The notes beneath the pieces were generated by a model. It had not been told where the DNA came from and did not search any database. It was given only the letters and a program-made list of their open reading frames with translations. A program made the translations under genes and the position numbers. Below, piece after piece: positions 28,886 to 30,862 of a stretch of 30,862 bases of DNA. Position 1 is the stretch's first letter. Every line of letters starts with the position of its first letter. This stretch comes from Chara braunii (taxonomy: Eukaryota; Streptophyta; Charophyceae; Charales; Characeae), in assembly GCA_003427395.1 (NCBI GenBank), contig BFEA01000048.1, positions 4,024,423 to 4,055,284 of the forward strand. The letters are read 5' to 3'.

Positions 28886-29089
28886 TGCCTAGCACCCTCC
28901 CACACACCACACAACCGACACCCACACACATACACACCCATGATAGCCAAAGATCCTACCAATATTGAACAGGGGGAGCAAGGCAACTACCGTAGTTGGT
29001 TGGCACTAAGAGTGCCTTAGGTGGTGGGGGAATTGAACCTATGACCTGTTGAATGCCACCTGTGTACCTAACCAACTGAGCTAGGCCTC
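28882..29089 (-). mobile_element. tRNA-headed SINE with (CT)n tail
   Basis: On the minus strand the element starts GAGGCCTAGCTCAGTTGG at 29089. Box A TAGCTCAGTTGG (29083-29072) and box B GGTTCAATTCC (29039-29029) both fit the RNA polymerase III consensus with normal spacing. The acceptor, anticodon and T stems do not pair properly, so this is not a working tRNA. A 135-base body follows, with the hairpin GGCAC-TCTTA-GTGCC, and ends in the CT microsatellite. The parent tRNA cannot be named with confidence. Confidence 0.75.
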
Positions 29090-29700
29090 TTTGTTTTTTT
29101 TTTTTTTTTTGTAGAGGATAGTTACTGAGTGCACTGTGATCATTTGGAGTTGCGAGCCGCAGGTGTCCTGGAATATAGGACCACCTCTCGTCCTATCCTC
29201 ACGTCAATACTCGTAGCGCACCCCTTATCCCACTATCCTACCTCAGTGTGACCAGCACTCAGGACCATTGTCCTACCAATGGGCAGGCAACTTGGACCGA
29301 ACAACAGTGATAGGCACCAGGGTTGATAGGTTGCCCAGCCTGGTGGAAGCGGAATCGGACGAGCCTTGTCGAACGGGAACTTCGGACGCCAGGCCCAGAT
29401 AATCTACTACAGGCCCCAATAGACTATGGACCCAAGGTTGAGACAGGGTAGCACCCACTCAAGAAGTCTTACTGTCCACTGAGGGCAGTACCGACGAATT
29501 TGCACACCCAAAACTTGGCAACTTTCCTAGGGCCCAGCTGCAAAAGGCGGCAAGGTCCAGATTGCAAATTTGCACACCCGCCTGACAGGGGCATAACAGA
29601 AAGATTTCGGCCCAAAACAACATTCTGCGCTACCCACATCATTTAGGGGCATTTTGGCATATATCTCAACTTATGGGGGTATTTCCTCGGCTACCAGAGT
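29090..29700. other. Non-coding interval with T run
   Basis: A T run at about 29094-29111 lies directly beside the SINE head. Downstream no gene is seen. AATTTGCACACCC occurs twice (about 29499 and 29568). Open frames on the minus strand at about 29270-29460 are short and have no motif. Confidence 0.4.
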
Positions 29701-29749
29701 AAAAAAAAAAAAATTGTGAGAGTGTGGCTTATCGATCCTCAAGCGTTTC

Positions 29750-29845
29750 AAGCATACTTGCGGCGCATCGAGGTGCGCTGCACCCCGCACGTGTGGCGCA
29801 CCGCGCACGACGCGCACGCACGGGGTGCGGCGCACCCCAGAAATA
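29750..29845. repeat. GC-rich self-complementary cluster (GTGCGC words)
   Basis: Dense GGTGCGC/GCGCACC words, ending in the hairpin GGGGTGC-GGC-GCACCCC at 29822-29838 and then CAG. The minus-strand reading from here, CTGGGGTGCGCCGC, resembles the CTGGGTAGCACGGC end of the foldback element at 9351. It may be one end of a related element; no partner end or target duplication was found. Confidence 0.45.
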
Positions 29846-30420
29846 AGGGGTCGACTGAAAGAAGAAAAAAAAAGTTGTCGAAGGGTGTTCTGGGCCGAGG
29901 TGGCATGTCGCGTGACAAACCAAAAAAAAAAAAAAAAAACAATTCGAGGCCGCGCGGACCCTCCGAAAAATAAATAAAAAGGGGGGGAGCTGAAGCTGGT
30001 TTGTTTTTTGAAGTTTCAAATACGGAGTGCTGCCCCTCGCTGCGTAGTTGAACCCCGGTTGTTACGGACTCCGCCAGAGCTCGATCCCTGGTCGATCATT
30101 TTGTCGTTTCGGCTGCATCCCGTTTTCTGCCTGGCACCCTTTTTCCAAACCCCTCCTTTGGCACCGTAGGATTTTGGACAACTGGCGCCATGCTGCAATT
30201 CGGGCGCCACTTTCAAATTCCACATTTTTCAGTTCTGCCCTTGGGGCTTTGCAGATTTGCCCCCGGTACTGTATCGGACACCCGCTACTTATACCGATGC
30301 TCCGTACAGTACGGGGACCAATCTGGTACCAGTTTTCAGCTGTTGTACTCGTACTCAGTGTGACTTGCTCCTATTTCGACATTTGAATTCCAAGACTTCG
30401 ACTTTGTGTCCTTGCCACTG
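29846..30420. other. Non-coding interval
   Basis: Two A runs (about 29866-29875 and 29922-29939), a G run at about 29981-29987, then mixed sequence with CGGTAC/GGTACC words at 30265-30340. No gene is supported. Confidence 0.35.
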
Positions 30421-30524
30421 TGTCTGCGTCCGACCCTCAGTCGTGTCGAGTGAGTGAGTGTGTGTGTGTGCTCTCACTCTCTCCCTCTCTCTCTCCTCTC
30501 CCTCGGCTCTCCTTGTCTCCCTCA

Positions 30525-30775
30525 GCTTCGCGCCCGTTACACTTGTATCGGAGCGGTCTTTCGGCCCCCTCCGTCGTCGCCACCGGCACCATCATCGTCG
30601 CACCACGGGCGCCGCCACGTCATCATCACCATCGTCATGATCGTCGCGTGTCGTGCCACGTCACTATCATCGCTGTGCTTGTCATCTTTGTGCCACGTCA
30701 CCAGCGTCGTGCTCGTCGTCCTCGTCGCTGCGCCACGCCTTCCTCGACATCGCCGTCGTTGCCTACCCGGCGTAG
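30525..30775 (+). other. Candidate exon between consensus splice sites (weak)
   Basis: A long pyrimidine tract (about 30472-30520) ends in CCCTCAG at 30524, a good 3' splice site. TAG|GTAAGTT at 30773-30782 is a strong 5' splice site. The sequence between is rich in CGTCGTC and CATCATC triplets and open in more than one frame; the encoded His/Arg/Ser-rich peptides show no domain. One of those frames ends exactly at the TAG of the donor site. It could be the first recognisable exon of a gene to the right, or chance in triplet-rich DNA. Confidence 0.22.
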
Positions 30776-30812
30776 GTAAGTTATCAACAACAATTTTATT
30801 TTTTTATTATTA

Positions 30813-30862
30813 TTTCTATTCTTCTTCTTCTTCTTCTTCTTCTACTTCTTCTTCCTCCTCAT
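30813..30862. repeat. (TTC)n-rich microsatellite
   Basis: CTT/TTC triplets from about 30820 to the window end, slightly impure. Probably intronic or intergenic. Confidence 0.9.

Noticed and set aside
29018-29089. Functional tRNA gene
   Set aside because: A and B boxes fit, but acceptor and T stems do not pair and the anticodon arm is not normal; a SINE head fits better.

Overview
This window looks like a piece of a large, repeat-packed eukaryotic nuclear genome. It contains no operons and no prokaryote-style gene spacing. It does contain nested retroelements, many homopolymer and microsatellite runs, and an assembly gap of Ns at 11576-11732. The most telling element is a Penelope-like retroelement (PLE) with its GIY-YIG endonuclease in front of the reverse transcriptase. 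That permuted layout, without the usual zinc ligands, is known from the 'Chlamys' PLEs of the green lineage. With a plant-type LINE (RT plus zf-RVT) beside it, I infer a streptophyte or green-lineage genome, perhaps a charophyte such as Chara. The species call is weak. No convincing intact host gene was found.

Layout. 1-6120: non-coding and repeat-derived DNA. It holds a (TC)n run, two adjacent perfect hairpins, a possible solo-LTR-like segment, an AT-rich stretch of decayed tandem repeats, and two copies of an unknown poly-A-tailed repeat family built on a recurring ~65-bp module. 6121-18128: an old LINE on the minus strand, with its poly-A end at the left, ORF2 (endonuclease, RT, zf-RVT) in the middle and ORF1 at the right. 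It has been split by later insertions. A 681-bp foldback element with an 8-bp target duplication sits at 9351-10031. A 5.8-kb permuted PLE sits at 11361-17175, flanked by an 11-bp target duplication. The left pseudo-LTR of that PLE was itself hit by another 8-bp-duplication element (11421-12027, containing the N gap). This gives a readable order of events: LINE first, then the PLE and the first foldback element, then the second short element inside the PLE.

The PLE (+ strand) is the most interesting object. It carries an upstream Gag-like region with a CX2CX4HX4C zinc knuckle, a long charged coiled coil and a SAP-like fold. In the same reading frame this is followed by GIY-YIG endonuclease, a CxC linker motif and reverse transcriptase. 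Only two stop codons break 12533-15826. A frameshift then separates RT motif A from motifs B and C. Pseudo-LTRs of about 400 bp flank the whole.

18129-19143: a segment bounded by inverted GGTTAACG ends and filled with five 136-158-bp palindromic satellite units. 19144-25322: a decayed Ty3/gypsy gag-pol on the + strand (capsid, zinc knuckle, protease, RT, RNase H, integrase with D-35-E, C-terminal module), broken by several stops and frameshifts. 25323-30862: AT-rich 3' flank, several tandem repeats, long (GA)n tracts, a tRNA-headed SINE on the minus strand, a GC-rich self-complementary cluster, and at the far right a weak candidate for a host exon bounded by good splice-site consensus.
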